A stretch of 6,054 nt of DNA from Planctomycetaceae bacterium (lineage in GTDB: Bacteria > Planctomycetota > Planctomycetia > Pirellulales > UBA1268), in NCBI GenBank assembly GCA_030616935.1, contig JAUWWJ010000108.1:1-6054 (forward strand), written 5' to 3'. Below the pieces are notes generated by a model. It did not search any database. It saw only the letters and a list, made by a program, of their open reading frames with translations, and was not told the DNA's origin. Positions 1 through 6,054 of the stretch are shown here, in pieces (within the stretch, counting starts at the first letter, position 1; every line of letters starts with the position of its first letter). Both the position numbers and the translations under genes were made by a program.

Positions 1-816
1 GCAACAGATATTTTTAGTGAGTGGGCCACTGAGTACATATCGTCCCGGGCTGGTACCGGGCAGCCGTGGTTTTGTTACCTTGCCTTCAATGCGCCACATA
101 CCCCGGTGCAACCCCCTCAGGCATATCTCAAAAAGGTTTTGTTGCGAGAGCCAGGCATCAATCCAAAACGGGCAGAGCTCGTCGCATTCATTGAACATCT
201 TGATGCTGGAATTGGTCGTGTTGTGGAATGCCTGAAGAAAACAGGGCAGGCTGAAAATACGCTCATTGTTTTAACGTCTGATAACGGCGGCCACAAAGGA
301 AGTCTGGCAAACTGTGGCCCTCATCGTGGCTTCAAGCAAGAAATGTATGAGGGAGGTATTGCAGTGCCGTTTTGTGCAGTTTGGCCCGGGCACATTGCGG
401 CAGGGTCACGTAGTGACCTTGTGGCATTAACAAGTGATCTTTTTCCGACATTTTGTGAGGCGGCTGGAGCAACAATCGAACATGAGATTGATGGTGTGTC
501 GATACTGCCAACACTCCTTGGGAAGAAGCAGTCGTTCGATCGAACTCTTTTCTGGGTTCGAAGAGAAGGGGGGCAACTTTACCAAGGGCAGGATTACTAC
601 GCTGTGCGGCGAGGCCCTTGGAAACTGCTTCAAAATACACCCTTTGAAAACTACCAGTTATTCAACCTGATTGATGACCCGCTTGAATCTACCGATGTGA
701 GTAACAAGCATCGGCCCATTGTAAGAGAACGAACGGAGGCACTTCGTCGTCACGTGCAGGCGGCCGCCCAGGTGCCTTGGCAGCAGTCAACAAGTGATGA
801 AGATTCGCGCGGATGA
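1..816 (+). CDS. Type I sulfatase, C-terminal part (5' end outside window)
   Basis: The frame is open from the first base to TGA at 814-816, giving 271 visible residues. It encodes the C-terminal half of an alkaline-phosphatase-fold sulfatase, which hydrolyses sulfate esters on sugars or other organic sulfates. Seen: an FNAPHTP segment (visible residues 29-35, His33 in the usual active-site His position), a TSDNGG motif (93-97, metal-binding Asp94/Asn95), then RGFKQEMYEGG (109-119) with the conserved Lys112, followed by a VWPG segment. The C-terminal subdomain has the RRGPWKLL and LFNLIDDPLE patterns typical of arylsulfatases. The catalytic CxPSR segment and any signal peptide lie upstream, so export and activity cannot be judged. 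A GTG at 106 is only an internal valine codon, not the start. It precedes a second, clearly different sulfatase by 131 bases, so the pair is not a recent tandem duplication. Family call is firm; substrate unknown. Confidence 0.93.
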   Translation, partial: ATDIFSEWATEYISSRAGTGQPWFCYLAFNAPHTPVQPPQAYLKKVLLREPGINPKRAELVAFIEHLDAGIGRVVECLKKTGQAENTLIVLTSDNGGHKGSLANCGPHRGFKQEMYEGGIAVPFCAVWPGHIAAGSRSDLVALTSDLFPTFCEAAGATIEHEIDGVSILPTLLGKKQSFDRTLFWVRREGGQLYQGQDYYAVRRGPWKLLQNTPFENYQLFNLIDDPLESTDVSNKHRPIVRERTEALRRHVQAAAQVPWQQSTSDEDSRG

Positions 817-947
817 GATGATAGAGTGGGCGTTGGAAAAGTCTCTGAGGGAGAGAATCTTTCAGGTCGATGCAGAATGTGCTTGAAAAGGTTATGCTTG
901 CGTGACACGGTAATAAAAGTCATGTCGAATCTTGATATGGGGGTGTT

Positions 948-2483
948 ATGAAAAAGTTTCTAGTTCTTATCTGTCTGTTCGTTTGCTTTCACGGCGTATC
1001 TATAGCAGCCGAGCAGACTCCTAATATCGTGATGATTTTCTGTGATGATCTCACCAATCAGGCACTGAGTTGTTATGGGAATTCTCTCAAGTTACTTGAG
1101 ACTCCAAATATTGATCGGCTAGCGAAAGAAGGAATGCTGTTCCGTCGCTGTATGGTCCCAAATTCCATTTGTGGTCCAAGTCGGGCTGCGATCTTGACTG
1201 GCAAGTACGCGCACGTAAATGGTTTTCGCTGTAATGGTGATCAGTTCGATGGTGCGCAGCCAACATTTGCCAAAATGCTTCAATCGGCTGGCTATCAAAC
1301 AGCCATGATTGGAAAGTGGCATCTCAAGAGTGATCCGACTGGTTTCGATCATTGGCACATCCTGCCAGGTCAGGGGTCGTACTATAACCCAAGGATGATT
1401 AACAACGGTGAACTGGTTCAGCATGAAGGATACGTCACCGATATTATTTCTGACTTATCAATCGATTGGTTAAAAGACGTAGATCAATCCAAGCCATTTC
1501 TTCTTATGTCCCAGCACAAGGCGCCTCATCGCGAATGGTCACCAGCCTTGCGGCATCTTGGTTGGAATGGCGATCGTGTTTTCCCAGAACCAGAAACACT
1601 ATTTGATGACTATTCCGGTCGTGGCCGAGCCGAGCACGAACAAGACATGACGCTCGAAAAAACCTTTCGTCCACTCGATGCAAAACTCGAGCCTCCCCGC
1701 ACAATTTCAGATGCGCAAAAAAAAGAGTGGGATGTTTACTACGGCCCTCGCAATGAGAAGTTTCACAAGCAGGGCTTGACTGGAAAAGATCTCGTGAAAT
1801 GGCGGTACCAAAGGTACATGCACGACTACCTCGGTTGTGTAAAAGCTGTTGATGAGGCTGTTGGCAAACTCCTTGATTATCTTGATTCAGCGGGACTGAG
1901 TGAAAATACGTTGGTCTTGTTTTCATCAGACCAAGGGTTTTATCTCGGTGAACATGGCTGGTTTGATAAGCGATGGATTTATGAAGAGTCGCTCACGACG
2001 CCGTGCCTTGTTCGGTGGCCAGGTGTGACGCAGCCAGGTACGACATCAGATGCAATTGTTTCCATACTCGATTTCCCGGAAACGTTTCTTGAGGCTGCTG
2101 AACAATCCATTCCATCTGATATGCACGGGAAAAGTCTTGGTCCATTATTAGCTGGTCAACAGCCAGACGATTGGCGAAAAAGTTTTTACTATCACTACTA
2201 TGAGTTCCCAGGAGCTCATAGTGTTCGGAAGCACTATGGTGTTGTAACAGACCGTTATAAACTCTTTCATTTTTATGAGCCCGATATGGATTATTGGACG
2301 CTCATTGACAGGAAGCAGGACGCTCATGAAATGAAGAATGTTTATGATCAACCGCAGTATGCAGAAGCACAAAAAGAGTTACATGGAGAACTTGATAGAT
2401 TACGAAAAGAGTTGAAGGTACCACTTGTTGATCCACCGCGACGTGGCCAGAAAAAGAAGCAGAAGGGTAAGCAAAAGTCATAG
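948..2483 (+). CDS. Secreted type I (formylglycine) sulfatase, 511 aa
   Basis: This is a complete sulfatase, likely removing sulfate from a sugar polymer or its fragments outside the cytoplasm. Residues 1-21 form a Sec signal peptide (KK, hydrophobic core, cleavage near SIAA). Metal-binding Asp33-Asp34 follow. The formylglycine signature is C75-G-P-S-R79, then LTGKY (83-87), so Cys75 would be oxidised to formylglycine. Other expected active-site residues are Lys123/His125 (GKWHL), His194 (HKAPH), Asp328-Gln329 (SSDQG), His336 (GEHG) and Lys341 (DKRW). The end resembles the DUF4976 type of C-terminal region (RYKLFHF, then LIDRKQDAHEMKN). A lysine/arginine-rich tail occupies residues 498-510. 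The ATG at 948 is chosen because it directly precedes the signal peptide and has a GGGGG run at 939-943. The next gene starts 48 bases later. Maturation by a formylglycine-generating enzyme or anSME is needed; neither is visible here. Exact subfamily and substrate are not determined. Confidence 0.95.
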   Translation: MKKFLVLICLFVCFHGVSIAAEQTPNIVMIFCDDLTNQALSCYGNSLKLLETPNIDRLAKEGMLFRRCMVPNSICGPSRAAILTGKYAHVNGFRCNGDQFDGAQPTFAKMLQSAGYQTAMIGKWHLKSDPTGFDHWHILPGQGSYYNPRMINNGELVQHEGYVTDIISDLSIDWLKDVDQSKPFLLMSQHKAPHREWSPALRHLGWNGDRVFPEPETLFDDYSGRGRAEHEQDMTLEKTFRPLDAKLEPPRTISDAQKKEWDVYYGPRNEKFHKQGLTGKDLVKWRYQRYMHDYLGCVKAVDEAVGKLLDYLDSAGLSENTLVLFSSDQGFYLGEHGWFDKRWIYEESLTTPCLVRWPGVTQPGTTSDAIVSILDFPETFLEAAEQSIPSDMHGKSLGPLLAGQQPDDWRKSFYYHYYEFPGAHSVRKHYGVVTDRYKLFHFYEPDMDYWTLIDRKQDAHEMKNVYDQPQYAEAQKELHGELDRLRKELKVPLVDPPRRGQKKKQKGKQKS

Positions 2484-2519
2484 CGATTTTTGCTGTCTTT
2501 AGAGGTTCTTGTTTTCAAA

Positions 2520-2530
2520 AAGGGTAGGGA
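2520..2530 (+). promoter_or_regulatory. Ribosome binding site fixing the hydrolase start at 2532
   Basis: The purine-rich run AAGGGTAGGGA lies just upstream of ATG 2532, with AAGGG seven bases from the start. It favours this ATG over the in-frame TTG at 2490. The upstream TTG would add 14 residues and place a charged FKKGRE stretch ahead of what is otherwise a normal signal peptide. Confidence 0.6.
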
Positions 2531-2531
2531 A

Positions 2532-3419
2532 ATGCTTTCAATCAGAACGTGGCTGATGTGCTTCGTTTGTTTCATGCTGTTGCTTGGGATGTCATCTGAT
2601 CTGACGGCAGATCCACTTGTGTTTGATCTTTGGCCAGATGGTGTTCCACTTTCCGGGCAGAAGGCCGAATCTTCCGAGGAAGTGCGAACAAACAAGAATG
2701 AAATTCTGCGGATAACCAATGTGACTCGGCCGCAAATGACGGTGTATCGTCCAAATGATCCAAATGGTGCCGCAGTACTTGTTTGCCCCGGCGGTGGCTA
2801 CAAAATTTTAGCCTATGAGCATGAGGGCACAGATGTTTGTGAGTTTCTTACAGAACATGGAGTGACGGCTATTCTTCTGAAGTATCGTGTTCCATCATCA
2901 CAGGAAGTTGCTCTCCAGGATGCGCAACGAGCGATTGGAATGATTCATCATCGCGCAGAAGAATGGGATATTGATCCAGATCGAATCGGAATGCTTGGCT
3001 TTTCTGCAGGGGGAAATCTCACTGTAATGACATGCTTGCATGGAAGCGAACGTACGTACCCTATTAATGAAAAGCTTGATGTTAACAATCCAACGCCAAG
3101 TTTTGCTATTCCCGTTTATCCAGCCTATCTCGTTGAGCGTGGTACTGAGGGGCCACTCCTTTCGGCTATCACTGTGAACGATACATCACCACCGCTATGT
3201 CTCGTTCATGCGGCAGATGATCCTTGGACAGCGAGTAGCAGTTTTCTTCTTGCCGTTGAGTACAAGAAGCATGGTGTTCCTTGTGAGGTGCATGTGTACG
3301 CAAAGGGTGGGCATGGTTTTGGCATGAAAAAGAAGGGCCTGCCTGTTGATGCGTGGCCCGACCGAGTCGTTGAGTGGATGGACTCGATGGGTTATCTGAC
3401 TGGAACTGACTCGAACTAG
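2532..3419 (+). CDS. Secreted alpha/beta-hydrolase, acetylxylan-esterase/BD-FAE-like, 295 aa
   Basis: Likely a carboxylesterase that removes acetyl or similar ester groups from carbohydrates; substrate is inferred from family and neighbours. Residues 1-26 form a signal peptide (Arg5, hydrophobic 7-20, cleavage near LTA). The mature protein has the CPGGGY oxyanion segment (85-90), the nucleophile elbow G156-F-S158-A-G, an acidic residue in HAADDP (Asp229 or Asp230) and the catalytic His261 in KGGHGFG. Together these form a complete Ser-Asp-His triad. Length fits single-domain esterase/lipase proteins related to COG0657, often annotated in planctomycetes as endo-1,4-beta-xylanase B-like or acetylxylan esterase. 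The gene follows the sulfatase by 48 bases, consistent with co-transcription. Its TAG stop (3417-3419) overlaps the stop of the converging epimerase gene. A peptidase of the S9 type is a less likely alternative because no propeller domain is present. Confidence 0.88.
   Translation: MLSIRTWLMCFVCFMLLLGMSSDLTADPLVFDLWPDGVPLSGQKAESSEEVRTNKNEILRITNVTRPQMTVYRPNDPNGAAVLVCPGGGYKILAYEHEGTDVCEFLTEHGVTAILLKYRVPSSQEVALQDAQRAIGMIHHRAEEWDIDPDRIGMLGFSAGGNLTVMTCLHGSERTYPINEKLDVNNPTPSFAIPVYPAYLVERGTEGPLLSAITVNDTSPPLCLVHAADDPWTASSSFLLAVEYKKHGVPCEVHVYAKGGHGFGMKKKGLPVDAWPDRVVEWMDSMGYLTGTDSN
3416..3419. other. CTAG shared by two convergent stop codons
   Basis: The palindrome CTAG carries both stop codons. TAG at 3417-3419 ends the plus-strand hydrolase. 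TAG read on the minus strand from 3418-3416 ends the epimerase. The coding regions overlap tail to tail by four bases, which leaves no intergenic room for a terminator. Confidence 0.9.
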
Positions 3420-4528
3420 TATCCGGTGGTAAAGCGATGCACCATGGTGTGCTTGTACGTTTCACCAGGATTTAAACGACCAGACGGCCATTTGCCGTGC
3501 CAGTCTGTTTGGTTTATCGCGTTCGGAAAACATTCAGTCTCGAGGCAGATCGCTGCATGTTGTCTATAGGTAGTCCCAGATTTCCCTGTAAGTGATGAGT
3601 CAAGATAATTACCTGTGTATACCTGAATGCCGGGTTGGTCTGTAAGAATTTCAAGGCTTCGTCCACTAGCTGGATCAGAGAGTATGACCGCTGGTCTCAA
3701 TGCTCCGTCAGGTTTCCAGTTATTGATGATAAGGCAATGATCAACACCTCCTTTTTCAGCACCTTCCGGTGAAGGAGTAAGCGCCCGAATCACCTGGCCA
3801 AGATTGGATTGAGCCTTTGAGGAAAACCGAAAATCGAAGGGAGTGCCATCAACGTCACGAATAATCCCTGTTGGAATACCACCTCTGTCAAGAGGAAGAT
3901 ACCGATCAGCATGTGCCTGAAGCGTATGGTTCTCGATACTATTCGTTGCTTGGCCCGCAATATTCCAATACGTATGATGTACAAGATTGACAAGGGTCGG
4001 GGTGTCTGTTGTTGACTCCATTTCAATCCATAATTCACCATCTGGAGTCAGCGTGTAGGTCACTTTTGAGTGGAGTGTTCCAGGATACCCTTCATCTCCA
4101 TGCGGTGATGAGAGTTCAAGGTCAAGGGCCGGCCCTTTCTCTGAAACTCGTGGCGTTGCTTTCCAGAGTTGCTTGTCAAATCCGACGACACCGCCATGGA
4201 GGTGATTGTGACCATTGTTTTGGGCAACGCGATACGGTTTTTCGTCTATCGAAAAAAGACCATCTGCGATTCGATTCCCAACTCGACCACAGATTGCACC
4301 AAAATAAGGATGCCCATCGAGATATCTATTGAGTGATTCAAATCCAAGGACAATATCAACAGGTTCACCGTGTTGTTGAGGAACACAAAGGCTCGTCACT
4401 ATTGCCCCATAGTTTGTGATCGTGGTTTGCCATCCTCCGGGGACCTTGAGCGTAAAGAGGCTAGCTTCTCGTCCATCAGGGAGTTTTCCAAATGGATGAA
4501 CAGTGGGTGTTGTCATTGACTGGGACAT
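3416..4528 (-). CDS. galM: Aldose 1-epimerase (mutarotase, GalM family), 370 aa
   Basis: Interconverts alpha and beta anomers of an aldose such as galactose or glucose, normally in the cytoplasm; no signal peptide is present here. The length is normal for the family. Residues matching the known GalM active site are Arg86 (GNRIADG), His111 (NHLHGG), His185 (VHHTYWN), Asp263 (GVDHCL) and the general base Glu330 (CLETECFPNAIN). The TNYGAIVTSL segment near residue 38 is typical of the N-terminal region. ATG 4528 is preferred, with a weak GGAA eight bases upstream (4537-4540). ATG 4516 (Met5) is possible but has no ribosome binding site. The gene converges on the esterase gene and lies 199 bases downstream of the FAH-family gene on the same strand. 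Next to secreted sulfatases it could serve sugars released from a sulfated polymer, but GalM is also a general enzyme. The symbol names the family; the preferred sugar is unknown. Confidence 0.93.
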   Translation of the reverse strand: MSQSMTTPTVHPFGKLPDGREASLFTLKVPGGWQTTITNYGAIVTSLCVPQQHGEPVDIVLGFESLNRYLDGHPYFGAICGRVGNRIADGLFSIDEKPYRVAQNNGHNHLHGGVVGFDKQLWKATPRVSEKGPALDLELSSPHGDEGYPGTLHSKVTYTLTPDGELWIEMESTTDTPTLVNLVHHTYWNIAGQATNSIENHTLQAHADRYLPLDRGGIPTGIIRDVDGTPFDFRFSSKAQSNLGQVIRALTPSPEGAEKGGVDHCLIINNWKPDGALRPAVILSDPASGRSLEILTDQPGIQVYTGNYLDSSLTGKSGTTYRQHAAICLETECFPNAINQTDWHGKWPSGRLNPGETYKHTMVHRFTTGY

Positions 4529-4727
4529 GCATTCAATTCCATGAGATGTCGCGTAAAAAGAAAAAAGGAATGAGAAGAATTCGGTAAGGCACCATTGCCA
4601 TTCGGTGTGGAGTCATCGTGCCATGCCAGAACACTAATCCACAACATACAGAAATGGTTGCGTTACGATCAGGATGATTTGTATTCGGCGAAGTTTTATA
4701 CCCCATCCTTCTTACCCTGAGAAGATT
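4529..4727. other. Intergenic region upstream of galM
   Basis: These 199 bases separate two minus-strand genes and should hold the galM leader, and its promoter if it has its own. An A-rich tract at about 4554-4568 (T-rich on the minus strand) sits close to the galM start. A 27-codon minus-strand reading frame runs from ATG 4616 to TGA at 4533, four bases before galM. It has no good ribosome binding site and is not called as a gene. I see no convincing -35/-10 pair, no strong hairpin followed by a T run, and no RNA gene. Confidence 0.5.
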
Positions 4728-5531
4728 TCACCAAGTCTCTTCACTAACTGGATTCGTGAGTCGCCCGATACCCTCTATCTCAACGGTGACTTCGTCACCC
4801 GGTTGTAGATATACAGGTGGGGTACGGGCAAACCCAACGCCATGCGGTGTTCCGGTAAGAATAACTGTCCCAGGATTCAAAATCGTGCTTGCTGACAAGA
4901 ATTCAATCAGAGCAGGAACGTCAAAAATCATGTCGTTTGTGTTCCATTCCTGCATGACGTTTCCGTTCAGAAGAGTTCGAAGAGAAAGATTGTTGGGGTC
5001 ATCAATTTCGTCAGGGGTTGTAATCACCGGCCCGAGTGGACAGAAGGTTGCAAATGTCTTGCCTCGGCACCATTGGCCGCCACCACCATTTCTTTGCCAG
5101 TCGCGAGCTGACACATCGTTTGCGCATGTGTAGCCGAGAATGTGTTGGGCTGCTTCGTTCCGGCTGACGTTGTGGCACCGTTTTCCAAGGACGACTGCAA
5201 GCTCACATTCATAGTCAACTTTCTCACTTCGTAGCTTCCTTGGGAGTATGATGGGGTCACCAGGATTCTGAATTGCACCCGTGTTTTTAAGAAAAAGAAC
5301 AGGATGTTGAGGTGCCACTGCCCCAGTTTCAGCAGCATGTTGTTTGTAGTTAAGTCCAACGCAAAGAACGTCACTGGGTCGTATTGGTGCCAAAAGCTTT
5401 TCAACAGATGCCAGCGTTCCTGTGTCAGAAAAACCAGATGTGATATCTCCATCAAGAATTGTGACACGGTTGTCGTTGTGCAGCCTTCCAAAGAATTCTT
5501 TATTTTGGTTTAAAAAACGAATAATTTTCAT
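4728..5531 (-). CDS. Fumarylacetoacetate hydrolase (FAH) family protein, FAHD2-like, 267 aa
   Basis: A cytoplasmic metal-dependent enzyme of the COG0179 group, whose members hydrolyse, decarboxylate or tautomerise 2-oxo acids (for example acylpyruvates, oxaloacetate, 2,4-dioxo sugar acids). Seen: a short N-terminal domain, NYKQHAAE (61-68) with His65, then the metal site Glu108 and Glu110 (DYECE) and Asp139 (NDVSARDWQ). Lys158 lies in RGKTFATFCPLGP, and TGTPHGVGF spans 226-234. The SARDWQ and GKTFATFCPLGP patterns resemble FAHD2-type proteins more than the KGCDTFGPIGP form I recall for 2,4-diketo-3-deoxyfuconate hydrolases; this is from memory, not an alignment. ATG 5531 starts the conserved fold, with only a weak GAGTGA at 5540-5545. 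The gene is divergent from an NADP-type dehydrogenase across 66 bases and upstream of galM on the same strand. A role in sugar-acid catabolism is possible; metabolite repair or another housekeeping role is equally plausible. Confidence 0.9.
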   Translation of the reverse strand: MKIIRFLNQNKEFFGRLHNDNRVTILDGDITSGFSDTGTLASVEKLLAPIRPSDVLCVGLNYKQHAAETGAVAPQHPVLFLKNTGAIQNPGDPIILPRKLRSEKVDYECELAVVLGKRCHNVSRNEAAQHILGYTCANDVSARDWQRNGGGGQWCRGKTFATFCPLGPVITTPDEIDDPNNLSLRTLLNGNVMQEWNTNDMIFDVPALIEFLSASTILNPGTVILTGTPHGVGFARTPPVYLQPGDEVTVEIEGIGRLTNPVSEETW

Positions 5532-5597
5532 AAGTCAGGTCACTCTGAGTTATCATGCCAGAAGCTATTCAAAAACTTTCCCTCGTAGTATAAGCCA
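5532..5597. promoter_or_regulatory. Compact divergent promoter region
   Basis: These 66 bases lie between the start codons of two divergent genes, so promoters for both should lie here unless they extend into coding sequence. For the minus-strand gene an extended -10-like TGGCATGAT reads across 5560-5552, about 20 bases before its ATG, without a good -35. For the plus-strand gene TATAAG at 5589-5594 is -10-like but ends three bases before the ATG, and no Shine-Dalgarno sequence is present. If it is real, the promoter would need to make a leaderless or internally started transcript. The assignment of individual boxes is weak. Confidence 0.35.
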
Positions 5598-6054
5598 ATG
5601 TCACCAGTCCCTTCCGCAGTCACTTTTATTGGAACCGGAATAATGGGTTCTCGTATGGCGGAGCACCTTATTGCCAACGGTCATCCACTACATGTTCACA
5701 ATCGAACACGTAAGAAAGCCGAGGCGTTACTGAAGAAGGGAGCGGTGTGGCACGATACACCGGAGTCTGCGGCAGCTGCCAGTGATACGGTCATAACAAT
5801 GCTCGGGCTACCGTCAGATGTTGAGCAGGTTTACTTTGGACGTACTGGTGCTGAAGGTGTTCTTGCTGCATCAAAGCCAGGGAGTCTACTCATAGATATG
5901 ACAACCTCGAGCCCCCGATTGGCAGAACGTATTTCAGTTGCAGCAGAAGAGCGAGGAATAGAAGCTCTGGATGCGCCTGTTTCGGGTGGCGATGTAGGTG
6001 CTCGGGATGCCAGCCTTGTTATCATGGTTGGCGGACGACAAGAGGCATTCGATA
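5598..6054 (+). CDS. NADP-type beta-hydroxyacid dehydrogenase, N-terminal part (3' end outside window)
   Basis: Belongs to the 3-hydroxyisobutyrate dehydrogenase / 2-hydroxy-3-oxopropionate (tartronate semialdehyde) reductase / GLYR1 family, cytoplasmic oxidoreductases of short beta-hydroxyacids or semialdehydes. 152 residues are visible of a family usually near 290. Seen: the Rossmann motif G12-T-G14-I-M-G17, then N35-R-T37 after the second strand, where Asn-Arg rather than Asp points to NADP(H). DMTTSSP lies at 100-106, and the substrate-binding signature DAPVSGGDVGA (125-135) leads into IMVGG (142-146). ATG 5598 is chosen because an in-frame TAG lies at 5586-5588, and the next ATG (5643) falls inside the glycine motif. 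No Shine-Dalgarno sequence precedes it. The frame stays open to the window edge. The catalytic lysine and the C-terminal helical domain lie outside, so the substrate cannot be narrowed further. Its neighbour across the divergent promoter is the FAH-family gene. Confidence 0.9.
   Translation, partial: MSPVPSAVTFIGTGIMGSRMAEHLIANGHPLHVHNRTRKKAEALLKKGAVWHDTPESAAAASDTVITMLGLPSDVEQVYFGRTGAEGVLAASKPGSLLIDMTTSSPRLAERISVAAEERGIEALDAPVSGGDVGARDASLVIMVGGRQEAFD

Noticed and set aside
818..886. 22-codon plus-strand frame directly after the first sulfatase
   Set aside because: Starts one base after the stop codon but has no recognisable domain, no clear ribosome binding site and is short enough to arise by chance.
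882..930. TTGAAA and TAATAA as a promoter for the second sulfatase
   Set aside because: The spacing between them is about 22 bases, too long for a standard sigma-70 promoter, and no better pairing was seen.
1504..1926. 140-codon minus-strand open frame inside the second sulfatase
   Set aside because: It is fully antisense to a confidently identified sulfatase and its translation shows no recognisable domain.
2490..2531. Upstream in-frame TTG start for the hydrolase
   Set aside because: It would put 14 extra residues, including a charged stretch, ahead of a normal signal peptide, while ATG 2532 has a good purine-rich ribosome binding site.
3440..3449. Perfect 10-base palindrome CACCATGGTG near the convergent gene ends
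   Set aside because: It lies inside the epimerase coding sequence, has no loop and no following T run, so it is neither a good terminator nor a supported operator.
4721..4742. Possible hairpin (GAAGA / TCTTC) at the end of the FAH-family gene
   Set aside because: The stem is only five A/T-rich-leaning pairs around a 12-base loop, overlaps the coding end and has no T run on the minus strand.
5024..5491. 155-codon minus-strand open frame in another frame of the FAH-family gene
   Set aside because: It overlaps the well-supported FAH-family reading frame on the same strand, which carries all the conserved motifs.

Overview
The window looks like bacterial chromosome from a planctomycete or another member of the Planctomycetes-Verrucomicrobia-Lentisphaerae group. 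The reasons are two neighbouring but dissimilar secreted-type sulfatases, a secreted CPGGGY-type esterase, weak or absent Shine-Dalgarno sequences at several genes, and a roughly balanced base composition. This placement is inference: there is no rRNA or other phylogenetic marker in the window.

Layout. Positions 1-3419 hold three plus-strand genes in a row: the C-terminal part of a type I sulfatase (start lies outside the window), a complete 511-residue sulfatase with a signal peptide, and a 295-residue secreted alpha/beta-hydrolase. The gaps are 131 and 48 bases, so the last two at least could share a transcript. Positions 3416-5531 hold two minus-strand genes, an aldose 1-epimerase (GalM family) and a FAHD2-like fumarylacetoacetate-hydrolase-family enzyme, separated by 199 bases. 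From 5598 to the right edge runs the N-terminal half of a plus-strand NADP-type beta-hydroxyacid dehydrogenase. It is divergent from the FAH-family gene across only 66 bases and is cut by the window end.

How the genes may work together. The exported sulfatases and esterase would remove sulfate and ester groups from a polysaccharide or its fragments outside the cytoplasm. The epimerase lacks a signal peptide and would interconvert the anomers of a released sugar in the cytoplasm. The FAH-family enzyme and the dehydrogenase act on 2-oxo-acid or hydroxyacid/semialdehyde intermediates and could belong to an oxidative sugar route, but they may equally be unrelated housekeeping genes. No polysaccharide lyase, glycoside hydrolase, transporter, regulator or sulfatase-maturation enzyme is visible, so the substrate cannot be named.

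No RNA gene, insertion sequence, CRISPR array, attachment site or convincing terminator was found, and no stretch of more than 200 bases lacks a gene. Nothing here is clearly an undescribed system. The points most worth checking are the sulfatase-esterase set, the compact divergent promoter region, and the tail-to-tail gene pair whose two stop codons share one CTAG.
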